From Clostridiales bacterium (GTDB taxonomy: Bacteria > Bacillota > Clostridia > Oscillospirales > Oscillospiraceae), in NCBI GenBank assembly GCA_022764045.1, contig JALERU010000085.1, positions 1-35,394 of the forward strand: a DNA stretch of 35,394 nt. Reading direction: 5' to 3'. The notes below the pieces were generated by a model, which was not told the origin of the DNA, did not search any database, and was given only the letters and a program-made list of their open reading frames with translations. Shown here in pieces: positions 1-7,873 of the stretch (position 1 is the first letter of the stretch; each line of letters starts with the position of its first letter). The translations under genes and the position numbers were made by a program.

Positions 1-138
1 TCCCACTCCCACCGCCGCTCCAATCGTCCCTGGAAGCCCAACGTGAAGCGCGTGAAGGCGATCGTCAACGGCACCCCGAAGCACGTCTATGTGTGCACTC
101 ATTGCCTCCGTTCGGGCAAAGTTACCCGCGCTGTCTGA
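1..138 (+). CDS. rpmB: 50S ribosomal protein L28 (bL28), 3' part
   Basis: The reading frame is open from base 1, with no start in the window, and ends at TGA 136-138. The visible 45 residues contain SHSHRRSNRPWKPNVKRVKA, the conserved core of bacterial L28. They end in VCTHCLRSGKVTRAV, which carries the second cysteine pair of the zinc-type form. L28 is a small protein of the large ribosomal subunit, normally about 62 residues, so roughly 17 N-terminal residues lie outside the window. It is followed directly by an intrinsic terminator, so the transcription unit ends here. Confidence 0.96.
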   Translation, partial: SHSHRRSNRPWKPNVKRVKAIVNGTPKHVYVCTHCLRSGKVTRAV

Positions 139-158
139 TCCGACAACCGAAAACATAA

Positions 159-188
159 AAAAGCACAGGCGAAAGCCTGTGCTTTTTT
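159..188 (+). terminator. intrinsic terminator of rpmB
   Basis: A perfect stem AAAAGCACAGGC / GCCTGTGCTTTT with a GAAA tetraloop (171-174) runs into a T tract. It lies 20 bases after the rpmB stop. Confidence 0.95.
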
Positions 189-230
189 TGTCAGGCGAGT
201 TTGGGGGATTCGGCGTGCAGGGGAGTGGGT

Positions 231-467
231 GGGTGCGTCTATTACCGACGCGGAGGAATCCTCAAGGCTCGCCCTCATCCGACCCGGCCTCCGGCCGGCC
301 CACCTCCCCCCCCAGGGGAAGGCGTTGGCAAAACCTGTATGGCTTATTGTAGAAAAATACCGTAACAAAAACCACAACGTAGCATAGCACGTAGGCTTCC
401 CCTTGGGGGGAAGCTGGCACCGAAGGTGACTGATGAGGGGGCGATGCGGAAGACCGGCAGGTAGAAG
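231..467 (+). repeat. interspersed palindromic repeat, copy A (full length)
   Basis: This non-coding element of about 237 bases recurs at 14555-14804 (inverted), 22498-22643 (right half only) and 32781-33019. In order it holds: a left flank GTGCGTCTATTACC-like; GCCCTCATCCGACCCGGCC; the hairpin around CCGGCCTCCGGCCGG; a CCTCCCCCCCCAGGGG arm; a central AT-rich segment with GTAGAAAAATACCGTA; GGCTTCCCC/GGGGAAG; a degenerate GTCAGC/GCTGAC hairpin; and GATGAGGGGGCGAT with end GGTAGAAGG. The two halves are imperfect inverted copies of each other. No sensible protein is encoded. It fills most of the rpmB-hprK gap, ending 56 bases before the hprK -35 box. Confidence 0.85.
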
Positions 468-499
468 GCCCACGGATCATGACAGCCCAACTACCCCCC

Positions 500-535
500 G
501 GAAGGTTGGCCAAACCCCTCTCTTGCCAACCTTCC
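500..535. repeat. 11-bp perfect inverted repeat over the hprK -35 region
   Basis: GGAAGGTTGGC (500-510) and GCCAACCTTCC (525-535) are exact inverted copies 14 bases apart. The right arm contains the -35 box TTGCCA (523-528). It could be an operator or a relic hairpin. Nothing else in the window carries it. Confidence 0.55.
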
Positions 536-552
536 CCAAGCTATGGTATAAT
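523..552 (+). promoter_or_regulatory. predicted sigma-A promoter of hprK
   Basis: TTGCCA (523-528), an 18-base spacer and a perfect TATAAT (547-552) precede the hprK start by 63 bases. Confidence 0.75.
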
Positions 553-615
553 ACCCCATATTGCAACAACAACCTGCCGTGGGCTCCGCCCCGGTGAGAG
601 GGAAGAGGAGGAACT

Positions 616-1617
616 ATGGCATCTCAGTCGTCCATTAAACTGACCAAGCTGGTCGAACGGTTTGAGCTGGAAGTGCTCAACCAGGGAAAAAACTATGATC
701 GGTGTCTCATCCGCGCCGACGACATCAACCGCCCCGCCCTGCAGATCCTGGGCTTTTTTGACTACTTCGCCCCCGAGCGAATCCAGGTCATCGGCAAGGT
801 GGAGTGGACCTATCTGAGCAACCAGAGCGCCGAGGAGCGGGAGAAGTGCTTTGACGCCTTCTTCTCCAAGCCCATCCCCGCCCTGATCCTCACCCGCAGC
901 CTGGAGCCCTTCCCGGAGCTTATGGCCATGGCCGTGAGGCACAAGCGGACCATCCTGCGCAGCAAGGAAGACACCTCCATCTTTATCGACAACTTCACCA
1001 GCCTCCTCAAGGCCCGCCTCTCCCCCCGGATCACCCGCCACGGCGTGCTGGTGGACGTTTACGGCGAGGGCGTGCTCCTGATGGGCGAGTCCGGCGTGGG
1101 GAAAAGCGAGACCGCCGTGGAGCTGGTCAAGCGGGGCCACCGCCTGGTGGCCGACGACGCCGTGGAGATCCGCCACATCGGCACCCGCCTGGTGGGCTCG
1201 GCCCCCGAGCTCATCCGCCACTACATCGAGCTGCGGGGCATCGGCGTGGTGGATATCCAGCAGCTCTTCGGCATGTCCGCCGTGCTGGAGGAGCAGGAGA
1301 TCAACCTGGTGGTCAACCTGGAGCAGTGGAACGACCAGGTCTTCTACGACCGTCTGGGGACCAACGAGGAGTTTACCACCATTCTGGACATGAAGGTCCC
1401 CTCCATCACCATCCCCATCAAGCCCGGCCGGAACCTGGCCATCATCGTGGAGGTGGCCGCCATGAACAACCGACACAAGCGCATGGGCTACAACGCCGCC
1501 CAGGAGTTCGCCAAGCAGCTGGACGCCCACTTTGAGCAGATGATGCTCAACTCCCAGCTGGACGCAGCCGACGACTATGACGAATACGAAAGCCTGAACG
1601 CCGACGAGGAGGACTGA
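616..1617 (+). CDS. hprK: HPr kinase/phosphorylase
   Basis: The product is a 333-residue bifunctional enzyme that phosphorylates and dephosphorylates Ser46 of HPr (and Crh), the switch for carbon catabolite control in low-GC Firmicutes. The P-loop GESGVGKS lies near residues 157-164 in the C-terminal catalytic domain. It is followed by the family motif region HRLVADDAVEI and IELRGIGVVDIQQLFG. The N-terminal half is the MurE/MurF-like HprK_N domain. AGGAGG at 606-611 sets the ATG at 616. The tail is acidic (DDYDEYESLNADEED) and its codons carry the ribosome binding site of the next gene. The downstream ABC transporter lipoprotein starts 4 bases after the stop, so the genes are probably cotranscribed. 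Confidence 0.96.
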   Translation: MASQSSIKLTKLVERFELEVLNQGKNYDRCLIRADDINRPALQILGFFDYFAPERIQVIGKVEWTYLSNQSAEEREKCFDAFFSKPIPALILTRSLEPFPELMAMAVRHKRTILRSKEDTSIFIDNFTSLLKARLSPRITRHGVLVDVYGEGVLLMGESGVGKSETAVELVKRGHRLVADDAVEIRHIGTRLVGSAPELIRHYIELRGIGVVDIQQLFGMSAVLEEQEINLVVNLEQWNDQVFYDRLGTNEEFTTILDMKVPSITIPIKPGRNLAIIVEVAAMNNRHKRMGYNAAQEFAKQLDAHFEQMMLNSQLDAADDYDEYESLNADEED

Positions 1618-1621
1618 GCCC

Positions 1622-3244
1622 ATGAGAAAATACACCCCCGCCCGCCTGGCCGCCCTGGCCCTGGCCGCGGCCCTGATGGCCGTGCTCTTCCTCTCCGCCT
1701 GCGGCCAGCAGCCCCAGGGGGAGACCGAACCCGCCGGAGAGAAGGAGACCCCGGCGGTCAACGTGAACTACGGCATCTCCAACCCCTGGGACTCCCTGAT
1801 GCCCTATTACAGCGTCTCCGGCAGCAACTACTCCCGGATCATCTACGACAAGATCTATGACCGCCTGGCCTACGTCCAGGCCGACGGCACCTGCCTGCCC
1901 CGGGCCGCCCAGAGCTGGGAGAGCGCCGACGACGGCTACGCCATCCTCTTCCACCTGGACCCCAAGGCCACCTTCCACGACGGCACCCCCGTCACCGCCC
2001 AGCACTGGGCGGACACCATCACCCTGGTCACCAACCCCGCCTGTGAAACCCTGGGCCGGGCCACCTTCGTGGGCCTGGCGGGCACCGATGAAACCGGCGC
2101 CGCTGTGGCAGGGGAGACCTTAGGGGTGGAGGCCGTGGACGAGGCTACGCTGAAGCTCACCTTCACCTCTCCCGTCCTGCCGGAGGAATTCCTGGTGGAT
2201 AAAAACCGGGACATTTATGTCCTGCCCACCCATCTGCTGGGGGACATCCCGCCTGAGGAGATGATGACCGACGACTTCTGGCTCTCTCCCGTGGGGTCCG
2301 GCCCCTGCAAATACGTCTCCGAGGTCTCCGGCAGCACCCTGGTGCTGGAGAGCAACCCCGATTACCAGCTGGGCAAGCCCGGCTTCGACACCCTCACCAT
2401 CACGGTGATGGACAAGTCCAACCTCCTCACCGCCCTCATCGCCGGGGACCTGGACTACTACGCCTTTGGCGGCAGCCTCTCGGAGGAGAACAAGCCCGTG
2501 GCCGAACAAGCGGGCTTCCAGGTGCTGGAGGGGGAGGTCCCCAACACCTTCTTCGAGCTGATGATCAACAACGAGACCATCGCCAGCGCGGACCTGCGCC
2601 ACGCCATCGAAAAGGCCCTGGACAAGGAACTGCTGTGCCAGCAGAACAGCGGCACCCGGGGCACCACCACCAGCTCCAGCATCCTCCCCGGCACCCCCTA
2701 TTCCTCCCCCGAGACCCAGGGCACCTATGACCCCCAGGGGGCCAAGGAGCTGCTGGCCTCCGCCGGCTACAACGGCGAGACCTACACCCTGGCCTGCACC
2801 AGCCAGCGGGCCAACCTGGCCGCCCTGGTCCAGCAGAACCTGAAGGACGTGGGCATCCAGGTGGAGATTGAAACCGTGGACTCGGCCACCATGTTCGCCG
2901 GCATGTACGACGGCACCTATGACTTAGGGCTGGCCAGCCACACCCCCACCACCCTGCCCCTGTGGTTCACCGGCGAGCGCTTCGCCCCCGACCACAACCT
3001 CTTCCACGTGGCCGACCTGAGCCACTACACCCAGCTCCTCTCGGCCATCCGCAGCGAGACCCAGGAGCGGGCCCGGATCGACCTGGTGGACGAATTTGAG
3101 GCCTACCTGAACCAGGAGATGCCCTTCGTGCCCCTGTGGTTCACCCACGCCCTCCACGTCCAGTCCAACACCGTGACGGGGATCGACTACCCGGCCTCCG
3201 CCTGCTGCAACGAGAACGTGTGGCAGTGGGAGAAGAAGGCGTAA
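1622..3244 (+). CDS. ABC transporter substrate-binding lipoprotein, family 5 (peptide/nickel type)
   Basis: The 540-residue protein starts with a lipoprotein signal peptide: basic MRKY, a hydrophobic Ala/Leu stretch, then lipobox LSAC with the lipidated Cys near residue 27. It is therefore exported and anchored outside the membrane. The body follows the SBP family 5 (OppA/DppA/NikA) plan: VNYGISNPWDSLMPYYSVSG, then a RIIYDKIYDRLAYVQADGT segment and an FHLDPKATFHDGTPVTAQHW block. Its ribosome binding site (GAGGAGGA, about 1606-1613) lies inside the end of hprK. Two matching permease genes follow. No ATP-binding subunit is in the window. Substrate is unknown: di/oligopeptide, nickel or another small ligand is possible. 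Confidence 0.9.
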   Translation: MRKYTPARLAALALAAALMAVLFLSACGQQPQGETEPAGEKETPAVNVNYGISNPWDSLMPYYSVSGSNYSRIIYDKIYDRLAYVQADGTCLPRAAQSWESADDGYAILFHLDPKATFHDGTPVTAQHWADTITLVTNPACETLGRATFVGLAGTDETGAAVAGETLGVEAVDEATLKLTFTSPVLPEEFLVDKNRDIYVLPTHLLGDIPPEEMMTDDFWLSPVGSGPCKYVSEVSGSTLVLESNPDYQLGKPGFDTLTITVMDKSNLLTALIAGDLDYYAFGGSLSEENKPVAEQAGFQVLEGEVPNTFFELMINNETIASADLRHAIEKALDKELLCQQNSGTRGTTTSSSILPGTPYSSPETQGTYDPQGAKELLASAGYNGETYTLACTSQRANLAALVQQNLKDVGIQVEIETVDSATMFAGMYDGTYDLGLASHTPTTLPLWFTGERFAPDHNLFHVADLSHYTQLLSAIRSETQERARIDLVDEFEAYLNQEMPFVPLWFTHALHVQSNTVTGIDYPASACCNENVWQWEKKA

Positions 3245-3290
3245 GGCCCCCGGCCCGCGCGTCACAACCCTAAAAAATTGAGCCTCTGTA

Positions 3291-3309
3291 AGGCCGCCTT
3301 GGGCGGCCT
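3291..3309 (+). other. stem-loop between binding-protein and permease genes
   Basis: AGGCCGCC-TTG-GGCGGCCT forms a perfect 8-bp stem. There is no T tract, so it is more likely an mRNA-stability or processing element that keeps the lipoprotein message more abundant than the permease message. The role is inferred. Confidence 0.5.
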
Positions 3310-3344
3310 GTGCCCTCGGGCCGGAAGTGTAGGAGGAACCACCA

Positions 3345-4310
3345 TTGGCAAACTACATTGTAAAACGGATTCTGGGTGCCCTTCCCGTCTTTTTTGGGAT
3401 CACCCTTCTGGTCTTTTTCTTAATGAATATGGCCCCCGCCACCATCGCAGACGCGGCGGGGGGTGGAGAAGCCTCCAGCGCGGTCATGCGGGCCGCGCTG
3501 GAGGCTAATCTTGGCCTGGATCAGCCCATTCCCGTCCGCTACGTCCTGTGGCTGAAGGAGCTGCTCACCGGCGATCTGGGCCTGTCCTACCGCACGGGCC
3601 AGCCGGTGCTGCGGATGATCGCCCAGCGGGTGGTCCCCTCCCTGATCCTCACGGGCACCGGGGTGGCGGCGGCAGTGGTGATTGGCATCCCCCTGGGGGT
3701 GATGGCCGCCTGGAAGCCGGGCTCCGGCTGGAGCCGCCTGGCGGGGGGGCTGACCCTGCTCAGCTACAGCGCCCCGGGCTTTTTCCTGTGCGTGCTCTTT
3801 ATCTATTGCTTTTCCGTGGTCCTGGGCTGGTTCCCGGCGGCCAACATGTACTCCGCCGGGAGCGGGGGCGGCCTGGGGGATCTCCTCCTCCACCTGGCCC
3901 TGCCCGCCTCGGTGGTCTGTCTCAGCAGCCTGGGGAATCTGGTCCGCCAGACCGCAAGCGCCTGCGGGGAGGTTTTGGGGGAGGACTACATCCGCACCGC
4001 CCGGGCCAAGGGTCTGCCTGAGTGGCGGGTGGTGTGGGTCCACGGCTTCCGCACGGCCCTGCTGCCGGTGATCACCACCATCCTCAACCACATCCCCCAC
4101 ATCATCGGGGGCTCTTTGGTGGTGGAGCGGATCTTCGGCTGGCCGGGGATGGGAAGCCTGCTCTTCACCTCGGTCTCCAGCCGGGACTACACCGTCATCA
4201 TGGGGATTACTGCCGTCATTGCCCTGGCGGTGCTGGCCACGGGCATCCTCATGGACATTTTCTACCGCATGGCAGACCCCGGCGTGGGTTGGGGAGGTGA
4301 GGCCAAATGA
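3345..4310 (+). CDS. ABC transporter permease, DppB/OppB type
   Basis: This is a 321-residue integral membrane subunit. The start is TTG at 3345, chosen because AGGAGG lies at 3331-3336 and the protein then begins MANYIVKRILGALPVFFGIT, the normal first helix of DppB-type permeases. About six transmembrane segments are visible. The cytoplasmic coupling (EAA) loop is GEDYIRTARAKGLPEWRV, the surface that contacts the ATPase. The C-terminal helices around VVERIFGWPGMGSLL are typical. Its stop overlaps the next permease start by 4 bases (ATGA, 4307-4310), giving translational coupling and matched stoichiometry. Confidence 0.93.
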   Translation: MANYIVKRILGALPVFFGITLLVFFLMNMAPATIADAAGGGEASSAVMRAALEANLGLDQPIPVRYVLWLKELLTGDLGLSYRTGQPVLRMIAQRVVPSLILTGTGVAAAVVIGIPLGVMAAWKPGSGWSRLAGGLTLLSYSAPGFFLCVLFIYCFSVVLGWFPAANMYSAGSGGGLGDLLLHLALPASVVCLSSLGNLVRQTASACGEVLGEDYIRTARAKGLPEWRVVWVHGFRTALLPVITTILNHIPHIIGGSLVVERIFGWPGMGSLLFTSVSSRDYTVIMGITAVIALAVLATGILMDIFYRMADPGVGWGGEAK

Positions 4311-5200
4311 AGGCAAAACACCCCGCCCTCCGGGCCTTTCTCTCTGACCGCCGGGCGGTGGCCGCGGCCAGCTTCCTGTGTGTGGAGATCTTGCTGGTCC
4401 TCCTGATCCCCCTGGTTCTGGGCCAGGACCCCAACCTGACCGACCGGGCGGCCGGCTTCTGGGCCCTGCCCAGCCCCCAGCACCCCCTGGGCACCGACGA
4501 CGCCGGCCGGGACCTGCTGGCCCGGCTTCTGGCCGGGGGGCGGGTCTCCCTCCTCATCGGCTTCGCCGCCGCCGCCCTGGGTACGGTTCTGGGGGTCCCC
4601 CTGGGCCTGCTGGCCGGGTATAAGGGGGGAAAGTGGGAATACTGGATCATGCGGGCCTGCGACACCTTTCAGTCCTTCCCCAGCATCATCCTGGTGCTGG
4701 CCATGGTCTCCCTGCTGGGGCCCTCGGTGTGGAATATCATCCTGGTCATTGGCGGCCTGGGCTGGGCTTCGGTGGCCCGGCTGGTGTACAGCGGCACCCT
4801 GTCGGCCCAAAAGGCCGAGTATGTGGAGGCCTCCCGGGCCCTGGGGGCCACCGACCGGGACATCCTCTTCCGCACCATCCTTCCCAACGTCATCGCCCCC
4901 GTGTGGGCCGCCTTGCCCCTGAAGGTGGTCCGGGCCATCCTGTCGGAGTCCAGCCTCAGCTTCCTGGGGGTGGGCCTGCGCACCCCCCAGGCCTCCTGGG
5001 GCAATTTGACCCAGAGCGCCATGGAACTGGTCACCCTCACCACCCGCCCCTGGGCCTGGATTCCCCCGGGCCTGTGTATCGTGGCCACCGCCCTGGCCCT
5101 GCTGCTGGTGGGGGAGGGCCTGCGGCGGGCCCTGAACCCCAGAAGCCGCACAGAAAGAGCATTGCCTTTTTCTTCCAGAGGGTGTAAAATAAAACCTTAA
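4307..5200 (+). CDS. ABC transporter permease, DppC/OppC type
   Basis: This is the 297-residue second permease of the heterodimeric channel. The N-terminal helix is followed by the OppC_N-like QHPLGTDDAGRDLLARLL block. The coupling loop EYVEASRALGATDRDILFRT and the family motif SESSLSFLGVGL near residue 225 are intact. A charged C-terminal tail after the usual GLRRALNPR end contains the pyk promoter in its codons. The expected ATPase genes (dppD/F, oppD/F) do not follow; pyk does. The transporter must borrow ATPases from elsewhere or be non-functional. Confidence 0.92.
   Translation: MKAKHPALRAFLSDRRAVAAASFLCVEILLVLLIPLVLGQDPNLTDRAAGFWALPSPQHPLGTDDAGRDLLARLLAGGRVSLLIGFAAAALGTVLGVPLGLLAGYKGGKWEYWIMRACDTFQSFPSIILVLAMVSLLGPSVWNIILVIGGLGWASVARLVYSGTLSAQKAEYVEASRALGATDRDILFRTILPNVIAPVWAALPLKVVRAILSESSLSFLGVGLRTPQASWGNLTQSAMELVTLTTRPWAWIPPGLCIVATALALLLVGEGLRRALNPRSRTERALPFSSRGCKIKP
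5162..5190 (+). promoter_or_regulatory. predicted promoter of pyk
   Basis: TTGCCT, a 17-base spacer and TAAAAT (5185-5190) lie inside the last codons of the upstream permease, so pyk can be transcribed independently of the transporter. Confidence 0.65.
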
Positions 5201-5254
5201 AAAGAGCAACCCGATCTGTCCATCCACCAAACAGCCAAATGGAGGTGCTGCCTG

Positions 5255-7003
5255 ATGAATATGCGAAAGACGAAGATCATCTGTACCCTGGGCCCGGCCA
5301 CCGATCCCCCCGAGGTCCTGGAGGCCATGATGGTCCACGGCATGGACGTGGCCCGGTTCAACTTCTCCCACGGAACCCACGCCGACCACAAAAAGCGCTT
5401 GGAGCAGTTGAAAACCCTGCGGGAGAAGAAAAACATCCCCGTGGCCGCCCTGCTGGACACCAAGGGCCCCGAAATCCGCCTAAAGACCTTTGAGCACGGA
5501 GCTGTCACCCTGGAGGCCGGCCAGCACTTCACCCTCACCGCCCGAGAGGTGACGGGCACCCAGGAGATCTGCAGCATCACCTATAAAAACCTGGCCCAGG
5601 ACGTGAAGGTGGGCAGCCAGATCATGCTGGACGACGGTCTCATCAGCATGAAGGTGGTGGAGCGCACCGAGACCGACATCACCTGCCTGGTGGAAAACGG
5701 CGGCCCCATCAAAGACCGCAAGGGGGTCAACGTCCCCGGCGTCCACCTCTCCATGCCCTACATGAGCGCCCAGGACCGAGAGGACATCCTTTTCGGCATC
5801 CAGGAGGGCTTTGACTTCATCGCCGCCTCCTTCTGCCGCAGCGCCCAGGACGTGATGGAGATCCGACGGCTGCTGGACGAGAACCAGTCGGACATCCGCA
5901 TCATCGCCAAGCTGGAAAACCAGGAGGGCGTGAACAACGTGGACGAAATCCTGGCCGTGGCCGACGGGGTCATGATCGCCCGGGGCGACATGGGGGTGGA
6001 GATCGACTTCACCGAGATCCCCGTCATCCAGAAGGACATCATCGCCTACACCCTGGGCTATGGCAAGCACGTCATCACCGCCACCCAGATGCTGGACTCC
6101 ATGATCACCAACCCCCGCCCCACCCGGGCGGAGATCACCGACGTGGCCAACGCCGTCTACGACGGCACCTCGGCCATCATGCTCTCCGGGGAGACCGCCG
6201 CCGGCAAATACCCCGTGGAGGCGGTGAAGACCATGGCCGCCATCGCCCGGCGCACCGAGGCCGACATCAACTACTTCGGCCGCATGCGGAACATGACCCC
6301 CGATATCCGCCTGGGCATCGGCGGGGCCACCGCCCACGCCGCCTGCACCACCGCCACCGATACCAACGCCTCGGCCATCATCACCGTCACCAAGAGCGGG
6401 GCCACCCCCCGGCTCATCAGCCGTTTCCGCCCGGAGACCCCCATCATCGCCTGCGTCATGGAAGAGCCCGTCCAGCGCCAGCTCTCCCTGACCTGGGGGG
6501 TGAAGCCCCTCATCATGCCCTACGTCCAGAGCACCGACGAGATGATCGAGGGCTCCATCAGCGTGGCCAAGGAGGCCGGCCTCATCCAGGACGGGGAGAT
6601 CGCCGTGGTCACCGCCGGCGTCCCAGCGGGCATCGCCGGCACCACCAACATGATTAAGGTCCACCTGGTGGGCAGCAGCCTCATCAGCGGCGCCGGGGTG
6701 GGCAACGAGAACGTGAAGGGCATCCTCTGCGTCTGCCGCACCCTGGAGGACGTGAAGCTGAAGTTCCACCCGGGCATGATCCTGGTGGTCCCCCACACCA
6801 ACAACGATATGCTCCCCTATATCCGCCAGGCCAACGGCGTCATCACCGAGGAAAACGGAATGGGCAGCCACGCCGCCGTGGTGGGCCTGAGCCTGAACAA
6901 AGCCGTCATCGTGGGCGCCACCGGCGCCACCCGCCTCCTCCACGACGGCATGAAGGTCTCCATGGACTGCCGCCAGGGGTCTGTGCAGAGCTTGGCGGAG
7001 TGA
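5255..7003 (+). CDS. pyk: pyruvate kinase with C-terminal PEP-utiliser domain
   Basis: The 582-residue enzyme converts phosphoenolpyruvate and ADP to pyruvate and ATP, the last step of glycolysis. MRKTKIICTLGPAT opens the barrel. The catalytic region has IIAKLENQEGVNNVDEIL, the family signature with the active-site lysine. ATQMLDSMITNPRPTRAE and GTSAIMLSGETAAGKYP complete the site. After the usual end near residue 475 there is an extra domain ending GVITEENGMGSHAAVVG, the phosphohistidine-type PEP-utiliser fold seen in Bacillus-type pyruvate kinases. The active His context is GSHAA. GGAGG at 5241-5245 supports the ATG at 5255; ATG 5261 is an alternative. hprK upstream belongs to the same regulatory sphere. 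Confidence 0.97.
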   Translation: MNMRKTKIICTLGPATDPPEVLEAMMVHGMDVARFNFSHGTHADHKKRLEQLKTLREKKNIPVAALLDTKGPEIRLKTFEHGAVTLEAGQHFTLTAREVTGTQEICSITYKNLAQDVKVGSQIMLDDGLISMKVVERTETDITCLVENGGPIKDRKGVNVPGVHLSMPYMSAQDREDILFGIQEGFDFIAASFCRSAQDVMEIRRLLDENQSDIRIIAKLENQEGVNNVDEILAVADGVMIARGDMGVEIDFTEIPVIQKDIIAYTLGYGKHVITATQMLDSMITNPRPTRAEITDVANAVYDGTSAIMLSGETAAGKYPVEAVKTMAAIARRTEADINYFGRMRNMTPDIRLGIGGATAHAACTTATDTNASAIITVTKSGATPRLISRFRPETPIIACVMEEPVQRQLSLTWGVKPLIMPYVQSTDEMIEGSISVAKEAGLIQDGEIAVVTAGVPAGIAGTTNMIKVHLVGSSLISGAGVGNENVKGILCVCRTLEDVKLKFHPGMILVVPHTNNDMLPYIRQANGVITEENGMGSHAAVVGLSLNKAVIVGATGATRLLHDGMKVSMDCRQGSVQSLAE

Positions 7004-7025
7004 GAGAACAGACAATGTAACGAAC

Positions 7026-7070
7026 AAACGCAGCCACCGCCCAAAGAGGGTCGGCGGCTGCGTTTGCGTT
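7026..7070 (+). terminator. terminator of pyk
   Basis: AAACGCAGCC (7026-7035) pairs with GGCTGCGTTT (7056-7065), with further ACCGCC/GGCGG pairing. A T-rich GCGTTTTG run follows. Confidence 0.7.
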
Positions 7071-7087
7071 TTGGGACAGAGACAGGA

Positions 7088-7369
7088 TCAGCCCACTGGC
7101 AGAAAGACCTCGCACATCAGCTTCACCCCAAGGCGCAGGCCATAGGCAAAGCTCTGCTCCTCGTCCACAAGGGAAAGCTGGCCCAGAAGTAGGTCAAAAT
7201 CCTCCAGCTTTTTTCTGTCGTCAGGGGACAGCTTTTCCAACAGCTCCCCCAGCAAAGCGTCAAGCTCATGGAGCATGGTTTTCTGCTCCTGGGTCTGGGG
7301 GGAAATCTTCCCTTCCAATTCTGAAAACTCTCCGTAGAACAGGGATTTGATGATTGCGTGTTCCATCAT
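7088..7369 (-). CDS. DUF6809 family protein
   Basis: This is a 93-residue protein of unknown function. MMEHAIIKSLFYGEFSELEG at the start and FAYGLRLGVKLMCEVF at the end match my recollection of the DUF6809 family of Clostridia, small helical proteins often beside mobile or regulatory genes. The middle is a charged, probably helical region (LSPDDRKKLEDFDLLLGQL). The start codon overlaps the stop of the upstream ribbon-helix-helix gene (7366-7369), so the two are translated as a pair. Base composition is more AT-rich than flanking genes. The function is not known; a regulator partner or a toxin-like partner of the DNA-binding protein are both possible. Confidence 0.75.
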   Translation of the reverse strand: MMEHAIIKSLFYGEFSELEGKISPQTQEQKTMLHELDALLGELLEKLSPDDRKKLEDFDLLLGQLSLVDEEQSFAYGLRLGVKLMCEVFLPVG

Positions 7370-7518
7370 TTTTCACCTTCTTTCTTCGCCAGATGTTCCA
7401 GCAAAATCAGCTCAATATAGTTGGTCATCGACCGCCGCTCCGCCGTGGCCAACCTGCCGATGGCGTCAAAAATCTCTTCCGAGAGACGCAGGGTGAATAC
7501 ACGTCTGATGGTTGCCAT
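7366..7518 (-). CDS. ribbon-helix-helix (Arc/CopG-type) DNA-binding protein, 50 residues
   Basis: The gene is a short ORF on the minus strand with ATG at 7518 and TGA at 7366-7368. The product reads MATIRRVFTLRLSEEIFDAI and onwards, then RSMTNYIELILLEHLAKKEG. This is the RHH pattern: a short beta strand with alternating residues (RRVFTLRL), helix A (SEEIFDAIGRLATAERR), and the turn and helix B (SMTNYIELILLEHL). Such proteins dimerise, insert the strand in the major groove and often autoregulate as antitoxins. It is coupled to the DUF6809 gene by a 4-base overlap. A perfect-consensus promoter and a palindrome just downstream of the -10 box suggest autorepression. Confidence 0.85.
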   Translation of the reverse strand: MATIRRVFTLRLSEEIFDAIGRLATAERRSMTNYIELILLEHLAKKEGEK

Positions 7519-7556
7519 GATATCTACCAGCCTTAATCATTGATTTGAATAGGGTA

Positions 7557-7572
7557 ACCAACGATTGTTGGT
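7557..7572. promoter_or_regulatory. candidate operator palindrome
   Basis: ACCAAC-GATT-GTTGGT is a perfect 6-bp inverted repeat at the expected transcription start and early leader of the minus-strand RHH-DUF6809 operon. A GTATAC motif occurs at 7571-7576 and again at 7593-7598. These are plausible sites for the RHH protein or the divergent Cro/cI-like protein. Confidence 0.6.
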
Positions 7573-7580
7573 ATACTTGC

Positions 7581-7610
7581 ATTATAAACCTTGTATACTG
7601 TTTATGTCAA
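7581..7610 (-). promoter_or_regulatory. consensus promoter of the RHH-DUF6809 operon
   Basis: Read on the minus strand, TTGACA (7605-7610), an 18-base spacer and TATAAT (7581-7586). Both hexamers are perfect. Confidence 0.85.
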
Positions 7611-7640
7611 GAACAAATGTAGGTGTTTGAGGTGTAAAAA

Positions 7641-7856
7641 ATGAATGAAATTTTGGCGAAGCGACTAAGACAATGTAGGAAAGAACTGGGGCTTACTCAA
7701 ATTGAGGTTGCCATTCGCTGTGACATTACAGAAAAAACCTATCAAAACTACGAGCTTATGACGAGAGAACCAAAGTTGGAGATTTTAACTCGAATTGCAG
7801 ATGTTTTTCAGGTGTCTCTGGATTATCTTGCAGGACGGACGAACGAAAAGAAGTAA
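7641..7856 (+). CDS. Cro/cI-family helix-turn-helix regulator (XRE)
   Basis: The 71-residue protein is a single HTH_3 domain. RLRQCRKELGLTQIEVAIRC is helix 1-2, DITEKTYQNYELMTREPKLE is the recognition helix region, and ILTRIADVFQVSLDYLAGRT is the usual closing helix. It has no effector domain, as in phage-type repressors and mobile-element regulators. GAGGTG at 7629-7634 supports the ATG. It is divergent from the RHH-DUF6809 pair. Its GC content is clearly below that of the housekeeping genes, suggesting acquisition. There is no obvious terminator, so its transcript may run into the small RNA that starts about 50 bases later. Confidence 0.9.
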   Translation: MNEILAKRLRQCRKELGLTQIEVAIRCDITEKTYQNYELMTREPKLEILTRIADVFQVSLDYLAGRTNEKK

Positions 7857-7873
7857 AACCGCCATCTCCCTGC

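Noticed and set aside
541-1761. 406-codon ORF on the minus strand over hprK
   Set aside because: It is antisense to a clearly conserved gene, has a low-complexity Gly/Val/Leu/His/Asp composition typical of shadows of GC-rich codons, and has no ribosome binding site.
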